NCBI GenBank assembly: GCA_021208645.1
Contig: JAJOJL010000013.1
Location: forward strand, 1-33,654
Reading direction: 5' to 3'
Length of the DNA: 33,654 bases
Source of the DNA: Bacillus sp. (in: firmicutes)
Lineage (GTDB): Bacteria > Bacillota > Bacilli > Bacillales > Salisediminibacteriaceae
Part shown: positions 24,731 to 33,647 of the stretch, piece after piece
Layout: each line of letters opens with the position of its first letter
Numbering within the stretch: the stretch's first letter is position 1
Program-made: the position numbers and the translations under genes
The notes under the pieces: generated by a model
What the model saw: the letters and a program-made list of their open reading frames with translations, nothing else
Told to the model about the DNA's origin: nothing
Database searches by the model: none

Positions 24731-24759
24731 AATTTACTCCTCCTTTTGTTTTTTGTCAA
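24731..24759 (-). promoter_or_regulatory. Candidate sigma-A promoter of the riboswitch-ktrA unit
   Basis: On the minus strand TTGACA (24754-24759) and TAAATT (24731-24736) are 17 bases apart. The transcript would start about 25 bases before the riboswitch. Confidence 0.6.
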
Positions 24760-24817
24760 TAACTTTTTGAAACCCTTCACATACTTTACATTTTCTAGTG
24801 GAGATTTTGGCGTTCCT

Positions 24818-25519
24818 TTATGCTTTCAATCTGTATCCTGCTCCCCAAACCGTTTCAATGTATTGTGGTCTAGAAGAATCCATTTCAATTTTTTCACGAA
24901 GTCTGCGAATATGGACAGTTACAGTAGATATATCCCCAAAGGCATCGATGCCCCAGATCTCCTCAAATAAATGTTCTTTGCTGAATACCTTGTTCGGGTG
25001 TTTTACAAGAAACATCAGAAGATCAAATTCCTTCGTGGTGAGAATCACTTCCTGTTGGCGTACGTAGATCCTCCGATCATCCATATCAATAGTTAACTCT
25101 CCTAAAACAAGCATATTCATTCTCTTTCCACTTCCAGCAGCACCTTTACTGCTAAGCCTCTCAAAGCGAGAAAGGTGTGCCTTGACCCTTGCCACCATTT
25201 CACTGGGGCTAAAGGGTTTTACCATATAATCATCGGCCCCGAGACCAAGCCCCCTTATCTTATCCACATCCTCTTGCTTTGCTGATATCATAACGATAGG
25301 CTGGTCCTTTTCTTTACGGAGTTCCCGGCAAATATCATAACCATTTTGCTTTGGCAACATAATATCTAGTACATATAAATCAAATGATTCGTTTAATGCC
25401 CTAGCTAATCCATCTTGACCATTGCTTTCAATAACCACTTCGAAACCATCTGCTTCTAAGTAATCCCGCTGTAATTCAGCAATGTCCTGATCGTCTTCAA
25501 TGATTAATATTTTTGGCAT
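24818..25519 (-). CDS. OmpR/PhoB-family response regulator
   Basis: 233 aa. The receiver domain has the acidic pair in IIEDDQDI, the phospho-acceptor Asp in LYVLDIMLPKQNG (about residue 54), and Lys in ADDYMVKPF. The winged-helix DNA-binding domain (about 135-233) ends in VTVHIRRLREKIE and ETVWGAGYRL, which is typical. Its ATG shares a base with the stop of the sensor kinase gene (TAATG), so the two are translationally coupled. The regulon is unknown. The secreted and membrane proteins encoded upstream are natural candidates. Confidence 0.92.
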   Translation of the reverse strand: MPKILIIEDDQDIAELQRDYLEADGFEVVIESNGQDGLARALNESFDLYVLDIMLPKQNGYDICRELRKEKDQPIVMISAKQEDVDKIRGLGLGADDYMVKPFSPSEMVARVKAHLSRFERLSSKGAAGSGKRMNMLVLGELTIDMDDRRIYVRQQEVILTTKEFDLLMFLVKHPNKVFSKEHLFEEIWGIDAFGDISTVTVHIRRLREKIEMDSSRPQYIETVWGAGYRLKA

Positions 25520-26980
25520 TATTGTCCCCTCTCCTCACTATCATCCAACGGCAATTGAATGATAATTTTTGTTCCTTTACCTTCCTTGCTTTCTGCCCAA
25601 ATTTCCCCTTTATGCTCGTTAATAATTTGTTTTGCAATGGCTAAGCCTAGACCAGACCCGGTTCTCGTTTTCGTCCGAGAAGCATCGACCTGATAAAAGG
25701 TTTCAAATATTTGTCCCACTTCTTCCTTTGGAATACCGGGACCATTGTCTTCCACGGCAATGAGCACGGCATCTCCTTTTCTTTGTAGATGCAATGAAAT
25801 TTTACCTTCTGAGTTGTCCATAAACTTCATGCTGTTTTGAAAGAGGTTGTTCATCACCCTTGTTAACTTTTCTCGATCAGCCATGACATGGAGATCACTC
25901 TCGTTTAATGGGAGTCCTTCTAATTCAATCCCCTGTTTCTCAAATACATGCTGAAAGTCATCGATACAATCTTGTAAAAATGCAGTCAGATTTATCCGTT
26001 GAAAATGAAATTTCTCTTGCTTTAAATCTAACGTTGAAAACAAAAACAATTCATTTATTAAAACATCCATTTCATGGGCCCTACGATAAATTGTCGTTAA
26101 ATATTTGTTCTTTCTTTCCTCCGAAAAAGCAATTCCCTCCTGAATACCTTGAACATATCCTTTAATGGAACTAATGGGAGTTTTAAGGTCATGAGAAATA
26201 TTCGATATCAAAAGCTTTCTGTCCTGCTCATATTGTAGTTGCAATTCTTCCGATCGCTTTAATTTCTGCCTCATGTCTTCAAAATCTGCCATGAGTTCGC
26301 CAATTTCATCATTTCTGTCTTTCCTTAACGCATAATCCAAGTTACCTTCTTTAATTTGCCTCGTAGATTCCTGAAGGGCCTTAATAGGTTTTACAATATT
26401 TCTAGACAGGAGAAAAGACAGAAATCCGCTAGTAAGGAGGATAATCATAATACATAGAATAAAAATAGTAAGAGAATTTTGTTCGGCAAATTGTTCAATA
26501 TTACTTGTTTCCTCTACTAAAAAAAATACTCCCCTTCCTCCCATCTGGAAGGTAAAAATCATGTTGTCTGAATTTATATGGATTTCCGTTCACCATCACA
26601 CTTTCATGTGTATGAGTGGTGAAGGAACCAAATGTAGAAAACTCTGTTGCAATTGCTTTGTCAAAACCTTGATCGGAAGAATAAATTACATCATTATCCA
26701 CTCGCATAAATAATCCATACTTCCAATCACCTAACGTTTCATCCATCTTTTGCAAAAATCCTTGATCTACAAGCATATCCGGATTATCCGTTGTTACTAA
26801 TTTTAGTTCAGCAAAGATACTGTTCCTATGTTCAATTCGCTCCATATCATTTGCCGGATTCCACCAACCTTCTTCGCTGGAAAAAATAATGTACATTGCT
26901 CCAACAACGATACTAAAGAGAAGGATGGGAATAACAATCATGGCACCATAAGAGAGAATGAGCTTTTTCTGTATGGACAT
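25519..26980 (-). CDS. Sensor histidine kinase (frameshifted)
   Basis: After repair this is about 486 aa. It has TM1 (about 10-30), an extracytoplasmic sensor loop of some 130 residues, TM2, and HAMP (RNIVKPIKALQESTRQI). The HisKA box ISNISHDLKTPISSIKGYVQG carries the His. The HATPase motifs are NNLFQNSMKF, VEDNGPGIP and GSGLGLAIAKQI. The frame breaks in the A run 26519-26526 (eight bases, seven expected). Removing one joins GRKGSIF to LVEETSNIEQFAEQN, just before TM2. ATG 26980 is taken as start, with GGAGG very close; GTG 26989 is the alternative. The partner regulator follows with a TAATG overlap. Confidence 0.88.
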
Positions 26981-27032
26981 GGCCTCCACTACTTTCTAAC
27001 ATGCTATTTTTTTATTTTTAACCATTATAAAA

Positions 27033-27063
27033 CAAATAGGGCCATGACACTCAGCCCTATTCT
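27033..27063 (-). terminator. Hairpin between the secreted-protein gene and the kinase gene
   Basis: AATAGGGC pairs with GCCCTATT, with TTTGTTTT following on the minus strand. It lies seven bases past the stop at 27070, so the two-component genes may be expressed at a lower level by read-through or from their own promoter. Confidence 0.65.
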
Positions 27064-27069
27064 AACGAT

Positions 27070-27942
27070 TTAATGAAACTTATGAACTTTATTAAACTGA
27101 AAAGTTTCATAGTCGATCATTTCTAATAATAGAGACTCAACTTTTGTTGATCCAACATGAGTGGTCTTTGTTTTAATGGTAATTTCAAGTTCATGAAATT
27201 CTCCATCAGCAGTGTTACCACTAATAAGAATGAGGATGTCCTGTGACTTCACGAAACCTTCCTCTGTTAATTCAGCTTGTACATTTACTTTTTCCATGAC
27301 AATATCATTTTCTAGATTTGGTAGTGACACCTTAACATTTTCTAATAAAAACGGATAGTCTTCTGTAGCTAGTTCTATATCATGGTGATGCTTTATCCCC
27401 ATCTTTATCATTAGCTCCCCTAGTTTACGAAGAGGCGGTGGGACTTCTTCATTTGTCAGAGCGAATGTTAAGATGTTTTCATCTACCTGGAAATAATCAT
27501 GTAACGGGGAAGTTATGCTATCGATCATGAACTCCACTAACCTCATCATTTCTGGGTCGTTATGCTTTTTCATTGCTCCCTCGTCAGTTGTTTGTTTTTC
27601 AAGGACGAAATACTCTCCTGCTCCATTCTTAATAACTAAATCTTTATCTTGGATAAGGGCAGTCAATTGAAGCTCTTGATTTTCTGTTGCGTGGTGGATC
27701 TTACCTTCCCCCAGCCCCTCCTCAAAGTCTGTTTTCATAGTCATTTCTAATTCATGAATCACTTGTCCATTATCTTTCACAACAATCTCTGTCGTGGTGG
27801 TAGCATTCTTCAATAGGTGCGTATTCTTCCACGCTTCCTTAAATGCATCGTAACCAGGTGAAGCAGCAAAGACAGAATAAGCTCCTAATCCAATAACTAG
27901 CACACTAGCAATGGCAACGATCGTTAGTAATTTCTTTTTCAT
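27070..27942 (-). CDS. Secreted or membrane-anchored protein of unknown function
   Basis: 290 aa. The N-terminal signal sequence MKKKLLTIVAIASVLVIGLGAYSVFAA could be cleaved after VFAA. The rest is hydrophilic and acidic, with repeated beta-type stretches of the form x-H-E-L-E-M/I-T-x-K-T (VIHELEMTMKTD near 62 and FHELEITIKTKT near 250). This suggests two related lobes, as in LolA- or LppX-like lipid carriers, but the match is weak. AAGGAGG lies upstream of the ATG. It sits 17 bases after the four-TM protein gene and upstream of a two-component system, so it may be the sensed partner or the target of that system. Confidence 0.65.
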   Translation of the reverse strand: MKKKLLTIVAIASVLVIGLGAYSVFAASPGYDAFKEAWKNTHLLKNATTTTEIVVKDNGQVIHELEMTMKTDFEEGLGEGKIHHATENQELQLTALIQDKDLVIKNGAGEYFVLEKQTTDEGAMKKHNDPEMMRLVEFMIDSITSPLHDYFQVDENILTFALTNEEVPPPLRKLGELMIKMGIKHHHDIELATEDYPFLLENVKVSLPNLENDIVMEKVNVQAELTEEGFVKSQDILILISGNTADGEFHELEITIKTKTTHVGSTKVESLLLEMIDYETFQFNKVHKFH

Positions 27943-27958
27943 TGTTCTTGCCTCCTTT

Positions 27959-28366
27959 TTAAATGTAGTACCATTTTGACATCATATAAAGTATGGATAA
28001 GAGAAGGAGGACAAAGGCAAAACCAGCATAGGCTACTTTCATTAAAGCTTTTCTGGCCTCTTCCCCATCCTTGATTATATGCAATTTTAAACCCTTGGCC
28101 ATAACCCCTAGCGTCCCTCCTAAAGCGACCGTTAGGAGTAAGGCTACCCAAGTTCTTCCCATGGAAAAATAGGGATACATAATGACACCTGTAATGATGG
28201 CTAATATCAAACTGAAATTACAAAGCATGATAAACTTTCTCCATAGTTTAGCTCCTGGTAAAGGTTTATTTCTCCTCCCCTTCACAAAAGCCATAAATGG
28301 CAATACTGCTAAAACAATTAAGATGATGGCTCCAATAAGATGAAGGACATATGCTGCTGAATACAA
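27959..28366 (-). CDS. Four-TM membrane protein of unknown function
   Basis: 135 aa from TTG 28366, with AGGGGG seven bases upstream. Four hydrophobic segments lie at about 5-27, 48-66, 74-92 and 112-132, with basic loops (VKGRRNKPLPGAKLWRK). Small four-helix proteins of this kind are often annotated only as hypothetical membrane proteins. It starts a probable operon: four-TM protein, secreted protein, then sensor kinase and regulator. Confidence 0.65.
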   Translation of the reverse strand: MYSAAYVLHLIGAIILIVLAVLPFMAFVKGRRNKPLPGAKLWRKFIMLCNFSLILAIITGVIMYPYFSMGRTWVALLLTVALGGTLGVMAKGLKLHIIKDGEEARKALMKVAYAGFAFVLLLLSILYMMSKWYYI

Positions 28367-28392
28367 TAGAATTCCCCCTGTAGTCTCAAAAC

Positions 28393-28556
28393 TTTAAGAG
28401 TCTGGTCAAAAAGGCTGTTCTTTGAGCTTTTTGACCAGACTCGAAGTAATGAGCGTAGCCGTCGCAATCTTTTAAGAGCTGACAGGAGTGGGTTTCTCCT
28501 GTCAGCGAGCGACGAGCGTAGCCATTACCAAAATACTTTTTTTGATCTGCTTTAAG
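28393..28556. repeat. Structured dispersed repeat, full copy E6
   Basis: The end hairpin is AGTCTGGTCAAAAAG/CTTTTTGACCAGACT (28399-28441). In the outer core GTAATG pairs with CATTAC, where other copies have GCAATG and CATTGC. AGCGTAGCC is present on both sides. The inner hairpin is GCTGACAGGAG/CTCCTGTCAGC (28479-28505). The distal arm TTTTTTTGATCTGCTTTAA is an inverted match to TTAAGAGTCTGGTCAAAAA. The element lies between the iron permease terminator and the four-TM gene. Confidence 0.88.
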
Positions 28557-28640
28557 TTTATCCAACAGAAATAAACTCCCTCTAAACGATTTCTTAAATA
28601 AATCTTAAATTTTACCATACTGGTTTTTTGCACAAAAAAA

Positions 28641-28668
28641 AACACCTCCATCGTTGCATGGAGATGCT
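28641..28668 (-). terminator. Terminator of the iron permease gene
   Basis: On the minus strand ATCTCCAT pairs with ATGGAGGT around GCAACG and is followed by a nine-T run. It lies 12 bases past the stop. Confidence 0.9.
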
Positions 28669-28679
28669 TTAAGCTTGTT

Positions 28680-30322
28680 TTAATTACCTCTATCTAGTAC
28701 TCTGTGGAAATAGTAAATACATATTCCACTGACAATAATGATTAACATAGAAGCTAACGCAGCTTCTTGCACCATTTCGTCATTTGCATACCTGAATGCT
28801 TGTGTCGCAAGAGTGGTGAAATTAAAAGGCTGCAAGAACAACGTTAACGGTAATTCCTTTAATATATCAACAAACACAAGGATAAATCCGCCAAAAATAG
28901 CGCCTCTTAGCATGGGAATGTCCACCCTCAAAAAAGTGGTAATCGTTGACATACCGAGGCCTCTTGAGGCTTCTGTATAACTGGTACCAATTTTCTCAAA
29001 CCCTGCTTCAATGGCATTATAACCAACTGCAAGGAAGCGAATAATATAGGCAGACGTTAACATCACAAGTGATGTCCGTAGTACAAAAAACAGAATCAAA
29101 ATTAAAAAAATTGTGCCAGCGAAGCGATATGGCGATCCAATGCCACAAATATCGTAATAACAGCTATGGCAATGGCTGCTCCAGGAATGGAATATCCAAG
29201 GGTAACAATTCTTGCTGCCACTTTTGTAAATAGTCCTTTATGCAATCGAGTATAGTTACCAACAATCAATGCCATCACGACAATAATAGAGGCAGCAATG
29301 GAAGCAACAAATACGGAATTATAAACTAACGACAAGAACTCGGAACTCCATATTTTTTCATAGGTCATGAAACTCCAGTAAATCAATTGCAGTAAGGGTA
29401 TTAAGAAAGCAATTCCAAAAACAATGGAACAATAAGCAAAAGCAATCCACTTTTTATACCCTTCGATTGGTACTGCTTCTATTTGACGAAAGTTTGCGGA
29501 AGAATAACTATAGCTTCTCTTTCCCCTTACAATTCTTTCTAGTATTAATACGACAATAACGATGAGCATGAGAATTCCAGCTAATTTCAGGGCCGCATCA
29601 AGGTCTCTTAATCCGTACCATGCTCTAAAAATGGCGGTACTAAAGGTTTGAATTCCAAAATAACTTACGACACCATAATCGTTCAGTACCTCAAGAATGA
29701 CAAGAACAACTCCCCCGACGATGGCTGCCCTTGAAAGGGGTAACCCTGTACGGAAAAAGATAGTAAAGGGGCCTGCCCCTAGTATTCTAGCATTTTCATA
29801 TAAAGAAGCAGATTGGTTTTCTAAAAAACCTTTAGTAATTACGTAAACATATGGATAGAGAAAAATAGTAAATATAAAGATAGCACCTGGGATATTCATA
29901 ATGTTAAAGAATTTCTGACTTGTTACATGAATATCAAATTCGTGACGAAGGGTCCTTTGAATAATACCAGAATAATTTAACATGCCTTGATACGTATAAG
30001 CACCAATATATGCAGGAATTGCTAAAGGTAATATTAGTCCCCATTTAAAGAAATTACGTAATGGAAACCGATAATTAGTGATAAGCCAAGCGAGGCTTGT
30101 ACCAATGATCATGGTAAACAGTGCCGTAAAACTAATTAGGATTAACGTATTATTTATATAATTCCGTAACAAGTGTTCTTTAATATGAGCCCAATCTTCT
30201 GTTGGTTCCGTAAATAGATTAAACGCTATTAACAAGTTTGGAATTAATATAATAATCATAAATATTATACTTAGCAATGCCCATATATTTAGATGTTCTT
30301 TTATTTTTTGTATAAACTTCAT
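28680..30322 (-). CDS. fbpB: Ferric iron ABC transporter permease, FbpB/SfuB type (frameshifted)
   Basis: After repair this is about 547 aa, the double-length permease of ferric transporters, with about 12 helices. Both halves carry the inner-membrane loop that touches the ATPase: LYENARILGAGPFTIFFRTGLPLSRAAIVGG in the first and YTEASRGLGMSTITTFLRVDIPMLRGAIFGG in the second. The frame breaks at the A run 29104-29110. Seven bases are present and eight would join SLAQFF to LILILFFVLRTSLVML. This one is a missing base. ATG 30322 has TAGGATG nearby upstream. It moves Fe(III) through the membrane, with the binding protein and ATPase encoded upstream. Confidence 0.88.
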
Positions 30323-30452
30323 AGCTGACACATCCTAACCCTCTAGCAACTATATTACTTATTTTCACTATCTTAATAAAATAGTATCAATACCTACTTA
30401 ATTATACAGAAATCGTCAAAAAAAAGATATGGACATATCTTGAAAATAACAA

Positions 30453-30480
30453 TGTACCGGAAACTTTAGTTTCCGGTACA
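30453..30480. terminator. Hairpin between fbpA and fbpB
   Basis: TGTACCGGAAACT pairs with AGTTTCCGGTACA almost perfectly, 14 bases past the fbpA stop. The tail on the minus strand (TTGTTATTTTC) is only moderately T-rich. It may act as a partial terminator or RNA stabiliser that keeps binding-protein mRNA above permease mRNA. Confidence 0.7.
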
Positions 30481-30494
30481 TATTTTATTAATTA

Positions 30495-31613
30495 TTACTT
30501 CCAAGCCGAACGGTCATAGATTCGAATTGCTTCAGCTTGATTTTCACCTAAGATCGTTAAGTTAATATCTTGAGCTTTAAATTCTCCCCAAGCTGCAACT
30601 GTGTCAGACCAAGGAACATTAGGGTTTGCCGGGTACTCGTTGTTACCTTCAGCAAATACTTGTTGTGCGTGCTCACCAGATAGGAACTCCAAGAATTTAA
30701 TTGCGTTGTCTAGGTTATTAGAATGCTTTGTAATACCAGCACCACTGATGTTTACGTGTGTGCCAGTTGTGTCTTGGTTAGGGAAGAATACTCCTACAGC
30801 TTCTCCAACTTCAACATCACCAGGGTCTTCAGAGTTTAGTAGACGCCCAATGTAGTACGTGTTCATTAATGCTACATCACCTTCACCAGCAGCAACTGCT
30901 CTTGCTTGGTCAGTGTCTCCACCTTGAGGCTCTCTTGCCATGTTGTTAGCGAAGCCATTTGCCCACTCTTCAGCCCACTCAGCACCGTATAGTTCAATGA
31001 AAGAAGCCAAGATAGAGATGTTGTACATGTTCTCAGATGTACGAGCTAATAATCTACCTTCCCACTCTGGTCCAGTGATAGCTTCGTAAGTTGAAAGTTC
31101 AGATGGGTCAACGCGGTCTTTTGCATAAACGAATACACGTGCTCTTTGAGTTAATCCGAACCATTGGTTTTCAGTATCACGTAATTTTTCAGGAATGTTG
31201 CTGAATAAAATATCACTTTGAATCGGTTGGAATAATCCATCCATTTTTGCTACGTGAAGGTTACCAGCGTCTGCTGTAATAAATACGTCAGCTTCTGTTT
31301 GATCTCCTTCAATGTTCATACGCTCGATTAATTCCGGACCTTTACCTTCGATTACGTTAACTTTAATACCTGTTTCTGCTTCAAAAAGGTCATATAACTC
31401 ACGGTCAGTATCATAGTGACGGCTAGTATAAAGGTTTACTACTCCTGCGTCTTCATTTGTTGCTTCTTCTTGTTGTTGTTCATCTTGCTCTTGTTCTACT
31501 TCTGGTGTTTCTGGATCAGCAGTGTTTGCATCGTCGTTATTTCCGCAAGCTGCTGCGAATAGTAATCCTAATGCAAGGATTGCGAATAGAATTGCTTTTA
31601 AAGATTTACTCAT
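30495..31613 (-). CDS. fbpA: Ferric iron-binding lipoprotein of an ABC transporter
   Basis: 372 aa. A lipoprotein signal (LLFAAACGNN) gives lipidation at the Cys. A low-complexity Glu/Gln linker is followed by the family 1 extracellular binding protein fold. VNLYTSRHYDTDRELYDLF is the standard N-terminal strand of FbpA/FutA proteins. DVFITADAGNLH and the late Tyr pair (NTYYIGRL) are the usual iron-site region. The start ATG 31613 has AGGGGG ten bases upstream; an in-frame extension to 31670 lacks a site. It has its own consensus promoter with an overlapping Fur box, so it is expressed under iron shortage. Confidence 0.92.
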   Translation of the reverse strand: MSKSLKAILFAILALGLLFAAACGNNDDANTADPETPEVEQEQDEQQQEEATNEDAGVVNLYTSRHYDTDRELYDLFEAETGIKVNVIEGKGPELIERMNIEGDQTEADVFITADAGNLHVAKMDGLFQPIQSDILFSNIPEKLRDTENQWFGLTQRARVFVYAKDRVDPSELSTYEAITGPEWEGRLLARTSENMYNISILASFIELYGAEWAEEWANGFANNMAREPQGGDTDQARAVAAGEGDVALMNTYYIGRLLNSEDPGDVEVGEAVGVFFPNQDTTGTHVNISGAGITKHSNNLDNAIKFLEFLSGEHAQQVFAEGNNEYPANPNVPWSDTVAAWGEFKAQDINLTILGENQAEAIRIYDRSAWK

Positions 31614-31688
31614 TGTTTGTTTCCCCCTATGTAGTTTTATTAGGTTTTGAAGAATGAAATTCATTCTCATTTGTTTATCACAATTTGA

Positions 31689-31717
31689 ATTATATTGCTA
31701 TTGATAATCATTGTCAA
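31689..31717 (-). promoter_or_regulatory. Consensus sigma-A promoter with Fur box for fbpA
   Basis: On the minus strand TTGACA (31712-31717), a 17-base spacer and TATAAT (31689-31694) form a perfect promoter. TGACAATGATTATCA (31702-31716) overlaps the -35 and spacer and matches the Fur 7-1-7 operator at 14 of 15 positions. A palindrome GAATGAAATTCATTC just downstream (about 31651-31665) may be a second site. The remainder of the gap 31718-31906 shows no gene. Confidence 0.92.
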
Positions 31718-31906
31718 CGGATTTTCAAAAAAAATATTTTATTTTTACTAGTTTCACAGATTTGTCAAATAAATATGCTCGTAAAATAAAAAAACTGTGC
31801 CAGCACCTTAAATACTACTAAATAGAATGCAAACAAAGTCTACAAAACTATTTATTAGATTTAAGAAAACTGACACTTAGCGGCAGCATAATCTTAAATT
31901 AAAGTG

Positions 31907-32966
31907 TTATTCAACAACACATACTAGATCAGATTTAATATTAAAGGACACAATAGAACCAACCTCAATATCTTGTTCAATTGGTGCATAAATAACCATT
32001 GGCTCTTCTGAAGAATCTGATTGAAGGTTTACATGTAGCTCTTGGTATTCTCCACTATATGTCACTCGTTCAACTTTTCCACAGTAATTCCCTTCACCTT
32101 CAGCTACAATTTGGCAACCTTCTGGACGAATCGAAAGCTTCACGTTTTCGCATAAACCATCCGTTTGATTAGGTAAACAAACTGTGCCAATTGTCGTTGT
32201 AACATGCTTCAAATCTTTTTCTAATTTTCCTGAAATCAAGTTCGTTTTTCCAACAAATTGCGCGACAAAGCAATTTTTCGGGCAGCGATACATTTCGCGA
32301 GGTGAAGCAACTTGTTGAATCACTCCATCCTTCATAACAACGACTTTATCCGACACCGCAAAGGCATCTTTTTGATCATGTGTAACGATGATCGCAGTTG
32401 TATTTGCTTTTCTTAAAATATTTGTGACGTCATAACGCATTTTTTCACGAAGTCCCGCTGTCTAAATTACTGAACGGTTCATCCATTAATACAACGAGAG
32501 GACGAGGCGCTAATGCACGAGCTAAAGCGACACGTTGCTGCTGACCGCCTGACAACTCATTTGGATAGCGGCTAGCATACTCCGCAAGACCTACTAGCTC
32601 CAAAACTTCCTTAGCCCGTTCTTTTCGTTCTTTTCTTTTCCATTTATCTAAACCGAACATGACATTTTTCTCAATTGTTAAATGTGGAAACAGAGCGTAA
32701 TCTTGGAATACCATTCCAATCCCACGTTTTTCTGGCGGTAAGCTTAGACCGTCATCAAATACGACTCGATCACCAATTGAAATTTTCCCCGTACTAGGTT
32801 GCACGAAGCCTGCAATCATTCTTAATGTTGTCGTTTTTCCACAACCACTAGGTCCTAATAATGTAATAATTTCCCCTTGTTCAATTGCTAAATCAACTGA
32901 ATCTACAGCTGGCTTTAGTGATTTATTGAAAAACTTCGACACTTGCTCTAGATGAATAAAGCTCAC
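31907..32966 (-). CDS. fbpC: Ferric iron ABC transporter ATPase, FbpC type (frameshifted)
   Basis: After repair this is 352 aa. Walker A is LLGPSGCGKTTT, the signature is ELSGGQQQRVALARAL, Walker B is LVVLMDEPFSNLD, and the switch His is in IIVTHDQ. A C-terminal TOBE-like region (about 230-350) completes the PotA/FbpC type. The frame breaks at CCC 32454-32456. Removing one base gives DSGLREKMRYDVTNIL, which fits the family. This is not a long run, so a real mutation is less easily excluded than elsewhere. GTG 32966 has AAGGGGG eight bases upstream. It has its own promoter with a Fur box and drives import by the permease encoded downstream. Confidence 0.9.
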
Positions 32967-33040
32967 GATACCTACCCCCTTAGACAAAATATGTATTTGC
33001 CTTACTTAGTTTCATATATATTAGTAACAGCTATTCCTAA

Positions 33041-33096
33041 TGATAATGATTTTCATTGTAGGGCAATTATATCACAGGCTTTTTTTTTTACGTCAA
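33041..33096 (-). promoter_or_regulatory. Promoter with Fur box for fbpC
   Basis: On the minus strand TTGACG (33091-33096) and TATAAT (33066-33071) are 19 bases apart. The spacer includes a ten-T/A run whose length may be overcounted. TGAAAATCATTATCA (33041-33055) matches the Fur operator at 14 of 15 positions and lies at the expected transcription start. Confidence 0.8.
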
Positions 33097-33306
33097 TAAC
33101 GTTCAAAAGGTTGTCACACTTTTTGAGAGGATTTACATACTTGCAACTTAGTTAGAGGCTTACCATAGACAAGTTTCATAAAGTTTCTTAAACTTTTTTG
33201 GTCAGTTCACATACCAGTATTTTCAAGTTTCCACAGCATAACTTTTACTCGCCAGATAAAAAGCTGATCTAACAAATGAATGCAGCTTAGAGGTGGTTCA
33301 TAAAAC

Positions 33307-33402
33307 AAAGTGTCAGACACCGTTCTACAACTAAATCTAGACAGACTTTAAATCCTTTTTGCCCAAATAAGCAGTTTACTTGTTGTGTGCCAGACACTTT
33401 TA
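33307..33402. repeat. Pair of GTGTCAGACAC-like motifs in a long gap
   Basis: AAAGTGTCAGACACC (33307-33321) and GTGCCAGACACTTTT (about 33388-33402) are near-inverted copies, and each is also a short imperfect palindrome. The gap 33097-33413 shows no gene. A related GTGCCAGCACC lies at about 31797. I recall such motifs from Bacillus intergenic regions; their role is unknown. Confidence 0.45.
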
Positions 33403-33413
33403 GGTACCATCGT

Positions 33414-33647
33414 CTACCGTCCGATTTTCTTCTTCTCCAACATTCCTCTTTGACCTGTCATTTCAACTTTAAAATCAACATTAATATTAAACTCTGCTTG
33501 CTGCCAACCAGTCTCTTCCCAATTTAACGTATCGAAAAATTTATAGTCCATTGCCCAAACACGGTGGCCCAATAACCAAGGTTCTACATTTATTTCTTTC
33601 ATTTTTGCTATTACGTTACGTATTTCTTTTTCAAGTTGTTTATTCAT
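33414..33647 (-). CDS. Unidentified small protein at the right edge, possibly incomplete
   Basis: 77 aa from ATG 33647, hydrophilic, with an N-terminal helix (KQLEKEIRNVIAKMKEI) and a Trp-rich centre (PWLLGHRVWAMDYKFF, NWEETGWQQAEF). It ends in a basic tail (MLEKKKIGR). No ribosome site is visible in the seven bases left before the window edge, so the true start may lie outside. I do not recognise it. Confidence 0.5.
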   Translation of the reverse strand: MNKQLEKEIRNVIAKMKEINVEPWLLGHRVWAMDYKFFDTLNWEETGWQQAEFNINVDFKVEMTGQRGMLEKKKIGR

